Source of the DNA: JAPPKS01 sp963667895 | Lineage (GTDB): Bacteria > Poribacteria > WGA-4E > PCPOR2b | Assembly (NCBI GenBank): GCA_965223985.1 | Contig: OZ245030.1 | Location: forward strand, 124,001 to 188,000 | Direction of reading: 5' to 3' | Length of the DNA stretch: 64,000 nt | Shown: positions 1 to 9,233 of the stretch, one piece after another | Position numbering within the stretch: position 1 is the stretch's first letter | How the letters are laid out: the number at the start of each line of letters is the position of its first letter | Position numbers and translations under genes: made by a program | Notes under the pieces: generated by a model | The model's database searches: none | What the model was told of the DNA's origin: nothing | Seen by the model: only the letters and a program-made list of their open reading frames with translations

Positions 1-138
1 CCCAATTGGTATAACTGGTTTTTCGCATCCGTTGAAAAGTTGATATTGATGTTACGAATAATATCTGATAGACTATATCCGCGGTTGAGCGTATTGGGAT
101 TTGCTCAATCCTACGTGTCTTCAGTTGGAGCATTGGTT

Positions 139-1483
139 ATGAAATTCAAGTGTCTGTGGTACAGTATATTTTGTGTACTTTTGGTAGTAATCACCCTAAA
201 TTTAGTATATGCTCAACACCCTCACCTCGATACGATCCGGGAGCGGATAGAAACTCGCACTTATCCTTCCATCTTCGCCGCATGGGGTGGAGTTGGCAAC
301 CCCCCCCGTGCTAGACCGTCCGGATTTGAGTTCACTTCAACAGATGGCGCTCTACGGTGTCCATTGGGCTTCTTATTTTCTTTTATTGGGCGCCCACGCG
401 TGACGGTCTTGACATTGAACCAGTAATTCCAGTTGGTCATATATCTGTTTCTAAGAATTGGCAACGTTGGATATGGCACTATAATCCCAATATGCTATTT
501 TTCTACTCAAAGAATATAAATAGCATATATTATATTGAGTTGCCAGTAGATTCGCCCTTTTGGCTGAGAGACGAAGACGGGAACCGCGTTTGGGCTGGTG
601 ATGGTCATTATTACCTTGATTTCACTAAACCGGAATTGCAGGATTTGATGATTAAGGAAATTGTCATGGCAGCCGAAAGCGGATTTTACGATGGTGTACA
701 CTTTGATTCTTGGCGTTGTTGTGACCTTGTAGGATACTACGATTACGATACCGAAACCCAAGCACGAACGGACATCCTAAAAGGCATCCGTGAACAAGTT
801 CACCCTGACTTTCTGATTATGGTGAACACCAATCGAGACAGACCTGAACATGTCCCGTATCTTAATGGACTTCACATGGAAACTGTGTGGGGTTTTCTTC
901 CGGGGCATCCCGACTATCCCTACAATGTGACTGGGATTTACAAGATAGAACGGACGCTTTCGTGGGCGGTTGAAAATCTCCGGCAACCCATAGTCAATTG
1001 TTTGGAAGGCTTCGGTATGGCAGAACAAGATTTTTCGACAGTCCAGACAACATGCGATGGATGCGGTTATTTACCACAATGGGTTTAACCCTAGATAATA
1101 GCACAATATTATACAACAAGGGAAAAGGCTATGGTCATAGCCATCACTGGTATGATTTCTGGGATGCGGATTTAGGACAGCCTATTGGTCCCAAGGCTCA
1201 GCATTATCTAGTAGAAGGTCGTCTCCGTTATGCGGGCTTGTATATCCGAGAATTTACCAACGGTTGGGCAGTTTATAATCGTAGCGGTCAACCCGTCAAG
1301 ATTGAATTGCCTGACATTGGTGTTTCTGTTGCTACCAGAAGGTTTGCAATAACCCATACAGTCGCTGCGCTAGATGGGGATATCTTCCTCCGATCTCACC
1401 CAACGAATGTTGCTGCTAAACGCCGGTTACTAACCACGTCATGGGCAGAAATAAAGCGCCCGAAATTTTTTGGGAGATATTAA
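139..1483 (+). pseudogene. Frameshifted secreted glycosyl-hydrolase-like protein
   Basis: A signal-peptide start (MKFKCLWYSIFCVLLVV, ATG 139) is followed by a TIM-barrel-type protein spread over three frames. Breaks fall near an 8-C run at 299-307, near TTTTCTTTT around 375-383, and near a T run around 1027-1033. Joined up, the frames give a continuous protein of about 445 residues. It contains YGVHWASYF, WRDEDGNRVW-like text, GFYDGVHFDSW and MVNTNRDRPEHVPYLNG, which resemble the barrel strands of the uncharacterised 'hypothetical glycosyl hydrolase' families (GHL15-like); that family link is my inference. The stop overlaps the ATG of pepA (TAATG). All three lesions lie in homopolymers, so sequencing error is a real alternative to decay. 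Confidence 0.6.
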
Positions 1484-2970
1484 TGAACATATACGTCAAA
1501 GTTGGAGATTTCAGAACAGAAGGGGTTGATGCCATTGTCTTCGGTATCTTTGAAGGTGAAACTTCCCTCGAAGGCGCGCCGCATCTTGCAGATGCGGCGA
1601 TGAACGGAGCAATTCGTGAGTTGCTCGAATCTGGCGACTTCGAAGGTGAATTTAGGCAAACGAGTGTGATCTACACAAGGGGTGGAATCACAGCGCCGCG
1701 CATTGGGTTAGTCGGGCTCGGCAAATCAGAAACTTTCAATTTGGAGAAAGCGCGTCAAGCGGCGGGCAAAATAGCGCAATTGATTCGAGATTTAGGGGCG
1801 AAAACATTCGCCATTCCATTGCCTTCTGATACGCCAAAGGAGATGGTTCAAGCTGTTGTTGAAGGTAGTCTGCTGGGATTGTACGAATTTAATACGCATA
1901 AAACACAGAATCGCGACAAGATTAAGGCAGTGGAAGCAATCACCTTTATCGTAGACGATGAAGCCACCAAACCTGTCGTCGAGCAGGCAATCGAAATGGG
2001 AAGGACAATCGCCGGTGGAACCATCCTTGCCCGTGACCTAAGCAATCAGCCGTCGAACTATCTGACGCCAACGATGCTCGCAGAAAAAGCGCAATCGATA
2101 TCGGATACGACGGGACTGAAGTGCGAGATATTTGATCTTGCGGGACTCAAGGAAAAAGGGTTCGGCGCATTAGTTGGGGTGGCTCAAGGAAGTCAGGAGG
2201 AACCCAGATTCATTATCCTAGAACATATTCCTGATGAGGGAGTACAGGACACCGTAGTCTTCGTTGGGAAGGGGATAACCTTTGATAGCGGCGGATTATC
2301 GCTCAAGCCGGGTCGAGGCATGGAAGAGATGAAGCACGATATGTCTGGCGCAGCGGCGGTGCTCGGCGCTATGCAAGCAATCGGAAAGCTTAAACCAAAT
2401 CTCCATGTGATCGGATTGATAGCCGCAACTGAAAATTTGCCTAGTGGCACCGCCCAAAAACCGGGAGATGTTGTTAAATCTTACGCTGGCAAAACAATCG
2501 AAATCCTAAATACGGATGCTGAAGGACGACTGGTGCTCGCGGATGCACTAGGCTATGCAGCCAAATATGACCCCAAGGCAGTGATTGATCTTGCGACGCT
2601 GACCGGAGCTGTAATCACGGCGTTGGGACACTTCGCTGCGGGGTTATTGGGAACGGACGACAATCTAATCAAGAAGATTAAAGTCGCTGCCGATAAAACC
2701 CACGAGCGGGTGTGGCAACTGCCTTTGTGGGAGGATTACGACGAGGGGATTAAAAGTGATGTGGCTGATGTCCAGAACATCGGTGATGGAACGGCTGGGA
2801 CAATTGCCGGTGCGGTTTTCCTGAAAAAATTCGCAGAGGGTTATCCATGGGCACATCTTGATATCGCGGGTACAGCATGGGGCGTGGAAGGTTCGTCATA
2901 TATTCCAAAGGGCGCTTCTGGCTACGGGGTGCGCTTGCTTGTACAACTTGCTCGGGATTGGACGTCGTGA
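1483..2970 (+). CDS. pepA: Leucyl aminopeptidase (peptidase M17)
   Basis: Cytosolic dizinc/dimanganese aminopeptidase that removes N-terminal residues, usually hydrophobic, during peptide turnover. The family signature NTDAEGRLVLADAL is present. So is the metal/catalytic segment VGKGITFDSGGLSLKPG followed by MKHDMSGAAAVLGAM, which supplies the conserved Lys, Asp and Asp ligands. The N-terminal macro-like domain and the peptidase domain together give 495 aa, the normal family length. I chose ATG 1483 over an in-frame ATG at 1441 because it begins at the usual family N-terminus (MNIYVKVGDF), overlaps the upstream stop as TAATG, and has GGGAG about 7 nt upstream. The gene is intact. Confidence 0.95.
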   Translation: MNIYVKVGDFRTEGVDAIVFGIFEGETSLEGAPHLADAAMNGAIRELLESGDFEGEFRQTSVIYTRGGITAPRIGLVGLGKSETFNLEKARQAAGKIAQLIRDLGAKTFAIPLPSDTPKEMVQAVVEGSLLGLYEFNTHKTQNRDKIKAVEAITFIVDDEATKPVVEQAIEMGRTIAGGTILARDLSNQPSNYLTPTMLAEKAQSISDTTGLKCEIFDLAGLKEKGFGALVGVAQGSQEEPRFIILEHIPDEGVQDTVVFVGKGITFDSGGLSLKPGRGMEEMKHDMSGAAAVLGAMQAIGKLKPNLHVIGLIAATENLPSGTAQKPGDVVKSYAGKTIEILNTDAEGRLVLADALGYAAKYDPKAVIDLATLTGAVITALGHFAAGLLGTDDNLIKKIKVAADKTHERVWQLPLWEDYDEGIKSDVADVQNIGDGTAGTIAGAVFLKKFAEGYPWAHLDIAGTAWGVEGSSYIPKGASGYGVRLLVQLARDWTS

Positions 2971-3220
2971 TCGGTGCTCTTAGTCTGTGAAGGGGAGTCG
3001 TCAAAACCAACCGGCAAATTTGGTAATGAGTGCATTCTCCTACGCCTTATATTGTTCCCCGGACTGGCGCTGCTCTGTGAGACGTTGTACCCCTAAACGA
3101 AAAAGTATAATTACGGTCCTGTACTCGTTATATCGAACCAGCATCAATACACATCACGTTGCGCGCGAAGAAAGATTTAAGAGAATCTCGGTTGTTTAGT
3201 GTACTCCTATGAGGTAAATG

Positions 3221-3589
3221 ATGCAACGCTCTTTCTTCATTATAGGCTCTGGTTTTGCTATGATTGGTGTCATTGCCGGCGCGTTCGGTGCGCATGGGCT
3301 TAAGGGAAGCATCTCAGGCGAGATGCTGGAGACCTTTGAGGTCGCTGTCAGATATCAGATGTACCATTCACTAGGACTGCTAGCGGTTGCATGGGCTATC
3401 TCTCGGTGGCACAGTCAACCCATCCACATGGCGGGATGGTTATTCGTCATTGGCATTCTCGTTTTTTCAGGGAGCCTATATATTCTGAGCTTGACAGGAA
3501 TCCGCTGGTTTGGAGCAATCACGCCCGTCGGTGGACTTGTCTTGATTGTAGGTTGGGTATGTCTCATCTGGGGGACGATGCGCAGCTGA
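3221..3589 (+). CDS. DUF423 small inner-membrane protein
   Basis: A 122-residue protein with four predicted membrane helices. The family hallmark is visible: an N-terminal helix, then GAFGAHGLK, then a YHSLGLLAVA helix and a glycine-rich C-terminal pair. This is the DUF423/YgdD family, found widely in bacteria with no settled function. GAGG at 3211-3214 sits 6 nt before ATG 3221, but only 3 nt before the adjacent ATG 3218, so 3221 is preferred. It stands alone between pepA and the oppositely oriented GH36-like gene. The 250 bp upstream of it show no other gene. Confidence 0.85.
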   Translation: MQRSFFIIGSGFAMIGVIAGAFGAHGLKGSISGEMLETFEVAVRYQMYHSLGLLAVAWAISRWHSQPIHMAGWLFVIGILVFSGSLYILSLTGIRWFGAITPVGGLVLIVGWVCLIWGTMRS

Positions 3590-3695
3590 TAGAGAATGTT
3601 GGCTATTCCATTTCTCTAAAATCGACTGCAATAACATTAGGATTGCGATTTTACATAATTTGCGGAGTATCGTTGTTCTGCTGATGCGCCCTTTC

Positions 3696-3718
3696 TTACG
3701 CATTACGCATCACGAATC
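3696..3718. repeat. ACGCATTACGCAT-type short repeat, copy 1
   Basis: Tandem-like ACGCATTACGCATCACGAATC text lies directly against the stop codon of the minus-strand GH36-like gene. Related text occurs at 23024-23040 and 57765-57796, where it is translated as part of two unrelated proteins. Confidence 0.6.
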
Positions 3719-6135
3719 TATCCCGATACCTTGGCAAACTGAATGCTGACGTGCACGAAATCAGATGTGGGGCTGAACTCAAGTGTATAGATTGGTTTGT
3801 TCCAGAGAAAGTGGTAACTAGAACCATAGCACGCTGTCGCAACGGGAATATACTCTTCAGGGACGTGGATAAACAGTGTTCCTTTACTATGTCTGGGTGG
3901 CTTGCAAACCGCTAAAAAGCTCTGGCTCTGTTGATCCCAACCAGCGGACAAAATTTCCACCGAACCTTGTGTGAAGTGGAGATCCGTCGCGAGCAGTTGA
4001 GGCGATTTCTGCTCGGCGCGTATCCCCAGCAGTTTGACGGAGCGAGGAGGCAGATTTAGCAAAGTGACGCTACCTCGAGCGGCGCCCAAAAATTCTCGAC
4101 CCCAGAAATCATGTATGAGATAGTATTTGGATTGATCCAGACCGAGCGAATCTAACGGAAAATAGATTTCATCGGCATTATCTCCCCAATTGAACACACC
4201 AACGACATTCCAAGCATCATACGGCGCGTGAACTCGCAAATTCCAAATTCGCGGGAGTTTGTTTTCATATAGATCCACCGGCGTTGCCGCCTGCCCGATC
4301 AGCGGGAACAGCTTGGCAATCAACTCTGCTCGATCTGGTTCAAGGTTTGTGAAGTCATTTCCCCAGGTGACAACCCCGCCGCTCAACCCCGCCGCCGTAA
4401 TTGTGACGAACGCTTCATTTAATGGCATTGGCTCATCAATAACTACCGGCCCAAACTCACCGGTCCATGCAATGCCGTGCATAGGTAGATGGGCTGCATA
4501 AGCGCTGATAAGCTGTTTGACCCCGGCTTTGTGGTTCCAGGGTTCATCCCCAATATATCCTCGATAGTCCGCAAGCGCGGAATGGACTGGGAAGCCGCCA
4601 ATGCTCGGCCCATTGCATACATCTCCGGCTGCGAGGATTACGTTCTTGGGACTCTCTTCAATAACTTCATTAAGAGTTTGAATCCCGAGCCGGTATAGCT
4701 CAACGGCAGTGAGCGACTGATTGTGCCAGACATAACTGTCCGAATCCGACAACGGTCCCGCGGCATAATCCGATAAATCCACTTTGACCAAATCATATCC
4801 CCACTCGTTAACGATCTGCTGAAGTCGGTTGCGAATGTATGTTTGCGCTCCCGGATGCGAAACATCAAGCAGCGCTACTTCCGCTCCTGTTTCTGGCAAG
4901 GAAACCACTGCCGGCTTATTCCGCGAGCTTTGTAGAAAATACTCTGGGTTCGATGTTAGTAAATTAGAGCCGAGGTTAACATGAAATGGAGCTAGTCGGA
5001 TACCAGCTTTTAATGCTTTGGCATGAATCTGATCAACGACCGGCTTCATGCCATCGGGAAAGTTCTGGGGATTGACCTTGAGGCTATCAGCCGTTAGCTG
5101 CCATTGGTCTTCGATTAGGATATACTCCATACCCCCTGCCACGGGTGGGTAGAACAATCGGTTTTGGGCAATCTTATTGACCTGCTCAATTATCCGTTTC
5201 GCAGTGATTGGCTGCTGACTGCGGGCGGAACACAAACTCCAACTAGAAAAAACACGATCGAGTTTCTTCGCATCCATGCATTTGGCAAGCATTTCGACAT
5301 AAAGTCGATACGATTCTGCAACTTCGCTCGTAAAATTGAGGTAAGCGGGTTCCGACTTTATTATCTCACCCGATGGACAAGGACAACTTCCACATGTGTG
5401 GTATAGTGACCAGAGATTGATTCCTTGGTTTTCTCCTTTGTTCCGTTGTGTTTGTGAATTATACCCAACTTGGATAGCTGAACTCCATTTCTGAGAACTT
5501 ATAAACCCGAAAACGAGGGATTGTCTGCTATCTGTATCAAAAAACGCACCATTGTAAAACGGCTCTGTGGAAACGTCTTTGTTAATGCTAAAACCGTCGT
5601 GAATGGTTTTGAGCGCTTGATTCGATGTCCTTTTCGTATCCAAGAAGATACGATAGCCAGAAGGAGCACCTCCCAAGTAAACGTATCCTTGCGTGCTGGT
5701 CTGTGCTTTCTCGTGGTGCGAGGAGACGCCGATGACGCTCATTCGATTTATCGCAATTGGCTTTCCGCTCAAATTTTCAACTGCGGCATGTAATACAATA
5801 TAAGGCTTCCTGTTATAACAGTTCAGGTAAAGATGAGTTTGGATATCCCGGTTTTCCGGTTGATGAGAAAATGTAATGGAATGGCATATGCCGAAGTCAT
5901 CCTCGGTTATGGGGTGAGTAATAAAATAGCGAGATCCTACATCTAGCGTGGTGAAAACTGTGCTGTCTTTTAGGATAACCTTAGTATATGCGTTCCGAAT
6001 GATAGTCTGTCCCGCCTGATTCAAGTAGTCCCAAGTTCCTTTTGAAAGGTCATAACTAATCTGGAATAGCTTATTTTTCATCACGACCAAGTTGCCTTGT
6101 CGCTCGACAATTGAGTCGTAAGTCCCTTGTCTCAT
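3718..6135 (-). CDS. GH36/GH27-like glycoside hydrolase (alpha-galactosidase type)
   Basis: An 805-residue cytoplasmic-looking protein (no signal peptide) with the GH36 layout: an N-terminal beta-sandwich of about 300 residues, a central TIM barrel, and a C-terminal beta domain. In the barrel, IEDQWQ, NPQNFPDGMKPVVDQIHAK and AGIRLAPFHVNLGSNLL match the family's D-GW, FP-G-K-L-D-IH and E-V positions. WGYDLVKVDLSDY carries the expected nucleophile in KxD, Asp453. ADYRGYIGDEPW may hold the acid/base aspartate. Substrate cannot be read from sequence; alpha-galactosides are the family default. The start is set by GGAGG at 6143-6147, 7 nt from the ATG. It is monocistronic. Confidence 0.8.
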   Translation of the reverse strand: MRQGTYDSIVERQGNLVVMKNKLFQISYDLSKGTWDYLNQAGQTIIRNAYTKVILKDSTVFTTLDVGSRYFITHPITEDDFGICHSITFSHQPENRDIQTHLYLNCYNRKPYIVLHAAVENLSGKPIAINRMSVIGVSSHHEKAQTSTQGYVYLGGAPSGYRIFLDTKRTSNQALKTIHDGFSINKDVSTEPFYNGAFFDTDSRQSLVFGFISSQKWSSAIQVGYNSQTQRNKGENQGINLWSLYHTCGSCPCPSGEIIKSEPAYLNFTSEVAESYRLYVEMLAKCMDAKKLDRVFSSWSLCSARSQQPITAKRIIEQVNKIAQNRLFYPPVAGGMEYILIEDQWQLTADSLKVNPQNFPDGMKPVVDQIHAKALKAGIRLAPFHVNLGSNLLTSNPEYFLQSSRNKPAVVSLPETGAEVALLDVSHPGAQTYIRNRLQQIVNEWGYDLVKVDLSDYAAGPLSDSDSYVWHNQSLTAVELYRLGIQTLNEVIEESPKNVILAAGDVCNGPSIGGFPVHSALADYRGYIGDEPWNHKAGVKQLISAYAAHLPMHGIAWTGEFGPVVIDEPMPLNEAFVTITAAGLSGGVVTWGNDFTNLEPDRAELIAKLFPLIGQAATPVDLYENKLPRIWNLRVHAPYDAWNVVGVFNWGDNADEIYFPLDSLGLDQSKYYLIHDFWGREFLGAARGSVTLLNLPPRSVKLLGIRAEQKSPQLLATDLHFTQGSVEILSAGWDQQSQSFLAVCKPPRHSKGTLFIHVPEEYIPVATACYGSSYHFLWNKPIYTLEFSPTSDFVHVSIQFAKVSG

Positions 6136-6591
6136 ACAACATCCTCCATCTGTGATTTTTCCTTCAAAATTGGTTAATCAGTGGTGTTTTTGACTTTTTG
6201 GTGTGGGGGTAGGGTTTACCGGCTTACGAGAATGGGATTGTTCTTATATTGATTACGCAATTTAGTCTCTAAACTAGCACCATAATGGTTTCCATGTACC
6301 AAAATTGGAACAGCAAAGGAGACTCATCAAACCGAGGCAACACGGTACCGAGGCAATGCGTTGGATATGTTAACCTTTGAGTCCGGCTTGCTCTTGCGTC
6401 GTCAAAGAATTTCGCTATTCCGGAATCCGTCAGAATATTAATTATATGCGAGCCTCACGCTAAAATGTTAGAGATTCACCCGGCTGTTAGACATCAATTC
6501 TCCCGTCTTCTACACTTTAAACTTGGATTAACTACAGCTATTATAACTGACAGTCACACAGAAATCAAGGTTAAACTACATGCTTTTTCCC
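6136..6591. other. Intergenic region without a recognisable gene
   Basis: Divergent intergenic space of about 450 bp between the GH36-like gene and the RHH-helicase cassette. It holds no ORF with a ribosome binding site that I can support. It presumably carries the promoter of the minus-strand gene, but I see no clear consensus for it. Confidence 0.5.
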
Positions 6592-6620
6592 TTGATATTC
6601 CCTAAGTCACGTTGTAACAT
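6592..6620 (+). promoter_or_regulatory. Sigma-70-type promoter of the RHH-helicase cassette
   Basis: TTGATA at 6592-6597 and TAACAT at 6615-6620 are separated by 17 nt. The predicted start near 6627 gives a leader of about 30 nt before the RHH start codon. The spacing is ideal and the position immediately upstream of the cassette supports it. Confidence 0.55.
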
Positions 6621-6658
6621 AAAAAAAGACATTTACAAACGAAAGCGAGGTGAGACAA

Positions 6659-6862
6659 ATGAAAGGATTCAGAGACAGGTTGACTGTTGATATTTTCTCA
6701 TCGTTCACGGAAAAAGATGCAGAGAAAATCAAAGAGGCTGCGAAACGATTGAACGTGAGCCGTTCCGAATTGATACGTGTCTGTGTGCTTAACGAATTGC
6801 CGAAACTACTCGAACGCGAAAACAAGCGGAGAAACTATCGTATAACCTGTAGAGAAAACTAA
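6659..6862 (+). CDS. Ribbon-helix-helix (CopG/Arc-type) DNA-binding protein
   Basis: A 67-residue protein with the ribbon-helix-helix pattern: a beta strand (RLTVDIFSSFT), helix 1 (EKDAEKIKEAAKRLN), a VSRSELIR turn and helix 2 (VCVLNELPKLLERE), then a basic tail. Such proteins dimerise, bind operator DNA through the strand pair, and often regulate their own operon. ATG 6659 is chosen because GAGGTGA at 6647-6653 lies 5 nt upstream; an in-frame GTG at 6650 overlaps that site. Residues 37-67 closely match residues 642-672 of the helicase encoded 300 bp downstream. No toxin partner of a known family is adjacent. Confidence 0.75.
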   Translation: MKGFRDRLTVDIFSSFTEKDAEKIKEAAKRLNVSRSELIRVCVLNELPKLLERENKRRNYRITCREN

Positions 6863-6906
6863 CCCGAACCCACACCACACTAGAGTTTGAAGCAAGGAGA
6901 TTTATC

Positions 6907-7008
6907 ATGCCATTTGAAATTTGGAAGCGCCTATCACTGCAGCGAATTGAAAGAATTGATACAACGCTCAATTGTTACATTCAGCAACGGAAACGTGACA
7001 ACACATGA
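6907..7008 (+). CDS. Small ORF of 33 residues in the helicase cassette
   Basis: ATG 6907 is preceded by AAGGAGA at 6894-6900, 6 nt away, which is an excellent ribosome binding site. The product begins MPFEIWKRLSLQRIERIDT, is basic, and has no recognisable domain. It lies 44 bp after the RHH gene, and its TGA overlaps the ATG of the next small ORF as ATGA at 7005-7008. The binding site and coupling argue that it is translated, but size alone keeps this uncertain. Confidence 0.5.
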   Translation: MPFEIWKRLSLQRIERIDTTLNCYIQQRKRDNT

Positions 7009-7181
7009 TAGCGACACACATCACCCATGAGCACGCCTACCAGCAGCTTAAGCCATCCCGTTCCCTTCGCCCAAATCTGGAAGGGTTCGAGGCAGACGGG
7101 TTGGCAGGCGAAACCCGTTTCGTGTTCTTGAGTCTAAACGAATACCTAAACCATGGGAGGCTAGACGATGAAAACGACTGA
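7005..7181 (+). CDS. Small ORF of 58 residues coupled to the helicase gene
   Basis: This ORF starts in an ATGA overlap with the preceding small ORF and ends 14 nt inside the helicase gene, which has its own GGGAGG. The product (MIATHITHEHAYQQLK..., ending NHGRLDDEND) has a basic, arginine-containing middle and an acidic end; no domain is recognised. Overlap on both sides is what a translationally coupled operon gene would show. It could also be a leader that only couples translation. Confidence 0.45.
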   Translation: MIATHITHEHAYQQLKPSRSLRPNLEGFEADGLAGETRFVFLSLNEYLNHGRLDDEND

Positions 7182-9186
7182 TGCAGGATCGTACGTGAAA
7201 AAAATTCTTGGCCCCGACGGATTGATTGCGAAACATCTAACAGACTATGAGTGCCGACCACAACAGCTTAAGATGGCGGAAGCGGTTGTCAGTGCGCTAT
7301 CTCAAAAAGAGCATCTTATCGTTGAAGCTGCGACAGGTGTCGGTAAAAGTTTCGCTTACCTCGTGCCCGCAATAGATTACGCTCTTGCGACCGACGAACA
7401 GGTGGTAATTTCGACCAATACGATTAACCTGCAAGAGCAGCTGATTTACAAGGATATCCCGTTCCTGCAACAAGTGATCCGAGAGGATTTCACAGCCGCA
7501 CTCGCAGAAGGGCGTAATAATTACCTATCAATCCGTCGTCTCCGTCGTCATGAGGAACAGGGGCAAGGCATCTTTGATGAAAAAGCGGACGTTGATGAAT
7601 TTATGCGGATTAAGGAATGGGCAGCCCACACAACGGATGGGAATAAAGCATCTATAGAACCCCAACCGTCGCCATCGATCTGGCAGGAGATCGCTTCAGA
7701 CAGACATGATTGTCTCGGCAAAGAATGTCCGACTTACTCGAAATGCTTCTATTTCAAGATGAGGAAACTAGTGTCTCAAGCCAACCTTATTATTACCAAC
7801 CACCATCTCCTTTTTACGGATTTGGCGATAAAAAAGAAGGGAGGAAAAGGTATTCTGCCCGACTATTTATACCTTATCCTTGACGAAGCGCATCACCTTG
7901 AGACGGTGGTAACGAAACAGCTTGGGATAGAGTTAAGCAATACCCGGGTGGAAAGATTCCTTAATTCGCTCTGCAATGTGAAAGGTACAAACGGACTCTT
8001 TATTCGCAAAAAATCGCCAACTGAACTTGTAGAAGATGCACGGAAAGCATGGGATAATCAATTTGCGGCTATCAGACGGTTCACCGACGGTTCGCCGACG
8101 CGCACGATCGAGTCTCCTTCTTTTGTGGAAAACTTATTAAGCGAACCACTATCCAAAATAGACTCTCACTTAAAAAAGTTGAGCGGTACTGCAGATAGCA
8201 AAGACGACAAAAAAGAAATAACTGCACATCGAAAAAGATGCACTGATATCCGTTCCGATTTCGAGTTGATGCTTGACCATAGGCGCCGCGATTATGTGTA
8301 CTGGATAGAGGAAAAGCAGTCTCGCAACCTGCTCCATGCGAACCCGTTAAACGTAGGCGATACACTGAATAAGAATCTCTTCCAAAAAAAGAATAGCGTC
8401 ATCATGACCAGTGCCACCCTCTCAACCAACCAGAATTTCGACCACTTTCGGAATCGGATGGGGCTGACGAAATCCCGTTCTTTACTTGTTGGTTCGCCAT
8501 TTAAATATCAAGAACAGGTCAAGTTTTATTGCGCCCCTGACATGCCAGACCCTCGTTCTGGTCATTTCACGAAAGCCTCCGCATCAAAAATTCGCAGTTA
8601 TCTTAAACACACGCATGGTAAAGCCTTCGTCCTCTTTACCAGTTACCGAATGATGGACGAGGTTTATCAGGAAGTCCAACCCTATATTAAGCAACTTGGG
8701 ATCGACGTAATCAAGCAAGGCGACGGACTTTCACGTAGTGCTATGTTGACGGAGTTTAAGAAGAATTTCAATTCTGTTCTGTTCGGAACTTCCAGTTTTT
8801 GGGAGGGCGTTGATGTGCAAGGCGAATCATTGAGTTGTGTGATTATTGTCAAGTTACCCTTTGAAGTCCCTACACACCCCGTAGTCGAGGCGAAACATAA
8901 ACGGATAAAAGCAAAGGGCGGGGATCCCTTTACGGAGCTAAGCCTTCCCGAAGCGATTATCCGATTCAAGCAAGGGTTTGGTCGGTTAATCCGAGCAAAA
9001 ACAGACACGGGGATTTTCGTTGTGCTTGATCGTCGCATAAACACGAAGGAATACGGTAAACAATTTTGGAATTCGCTCAACGTCCAAAAGGAGAATATCA
9101 ATTCATGCATCAAGAACGATTTACCCAAACTGGTTGACCGTGAAAACAAACGGAGAAACTATCGAAGAACCGACGATCAAAACTAG
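7168..9186 (+). CDS. dinG: DinG/XPD-family (superfamily 2) DNA helicase
   Basis: A 672-residue ATP-dependent 5'-3' helicase of the DinG/XPD type. It has Walker A AATGVGKS (54-61), DEAH (239-242), a TSATLS motif, and QGFGRLIR near the C-terminus. The Fe-S region keeps three cysteines, Cys182-x4-Cys187-x5-Cys193, with the spacing typical of DinG. The first ligand, normally in a GR-NYLC motif, is Ser121 here (NNYLS). The start is fixed by GGGAGG at 7155-7160, 7 nt from the ATG. The last about 31 residues form an extension resembling helix 2 and the tail of the upstream RHH protein. DinG proteins resolve R-loops and other structures; the role of this cassette is unknown. Confidence 0.88.
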   Translation: MKTTDAGSYVKKILGPDGLIAKHLTDYECRPQQLKMAEAVVSALSQKEHLIVEAATGVGKSFAYLVPAIDYALATDEQVVISTNTINLQEQLIYKDIPFLQQVIREDFTAALAEGRNNYLSIRRLRRHEEQGQGIFDEKADVDEFMRIKEWAAHTTDGNKASIEPQPSPSIWQEIASDRHDCLGKECPTYSKCFYFKMRKLVSQANLIITNHHLLFTDLAIKKKGGKGILPDYLYLILDEAHHLETVVTKQLGIELSNTRVERFLNSLCNVKGTNGLFIRKKSPTELVEDARKAWDNQFAAIRRFTDGSPTRTIESPSFVENLLSEPLSKIDSHLKKLSGTADSKDDKKEITAHRKRCTDIRSDFELMLDHRRRDYVYWIEEKQSRNLLHANPLNVGDTLNKNLFQKKNSVIMTSATLSTNQNFDHFRNRMGLTKSRSLLVGSPFKYQEQVKFYCAPDMPDPRSGHFTKASASKIRSYLKHTHGKAFVLFTSYRMMDEVYQEVQPYIKQLGIDVIKQGDGLSRSAMLTEFKKNFNSVLFGTSSFWEGVDVQGESLSCVIIVKLPFEVPTHPVVEAKHKRIKAKGGDPFTELSLPEAIIRFKQGFGRLIRAKTDTGIFVVLDRRINTKEYGKQFWNSLNVQKENINSCIKNDLPKLVDRENKRRNYRRTDDQN

Positions 9187-9233
9187 CCACAAACCCACGC
9201 CATGACTGCTCCAGCGCGCACCTGGCACGGCTT

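Noticed and set aside
6592..9186. Reading the RHH-helicase cassette as a type IV CRISPR module (csf4-like DinG) or a classic toxin-antitoxin pair
   Set aside because: No repeat-spacer array, no csf1-csf3 genes, and no toxin-family protein next to the RHH gene. The small ORFs have no toxin motif.
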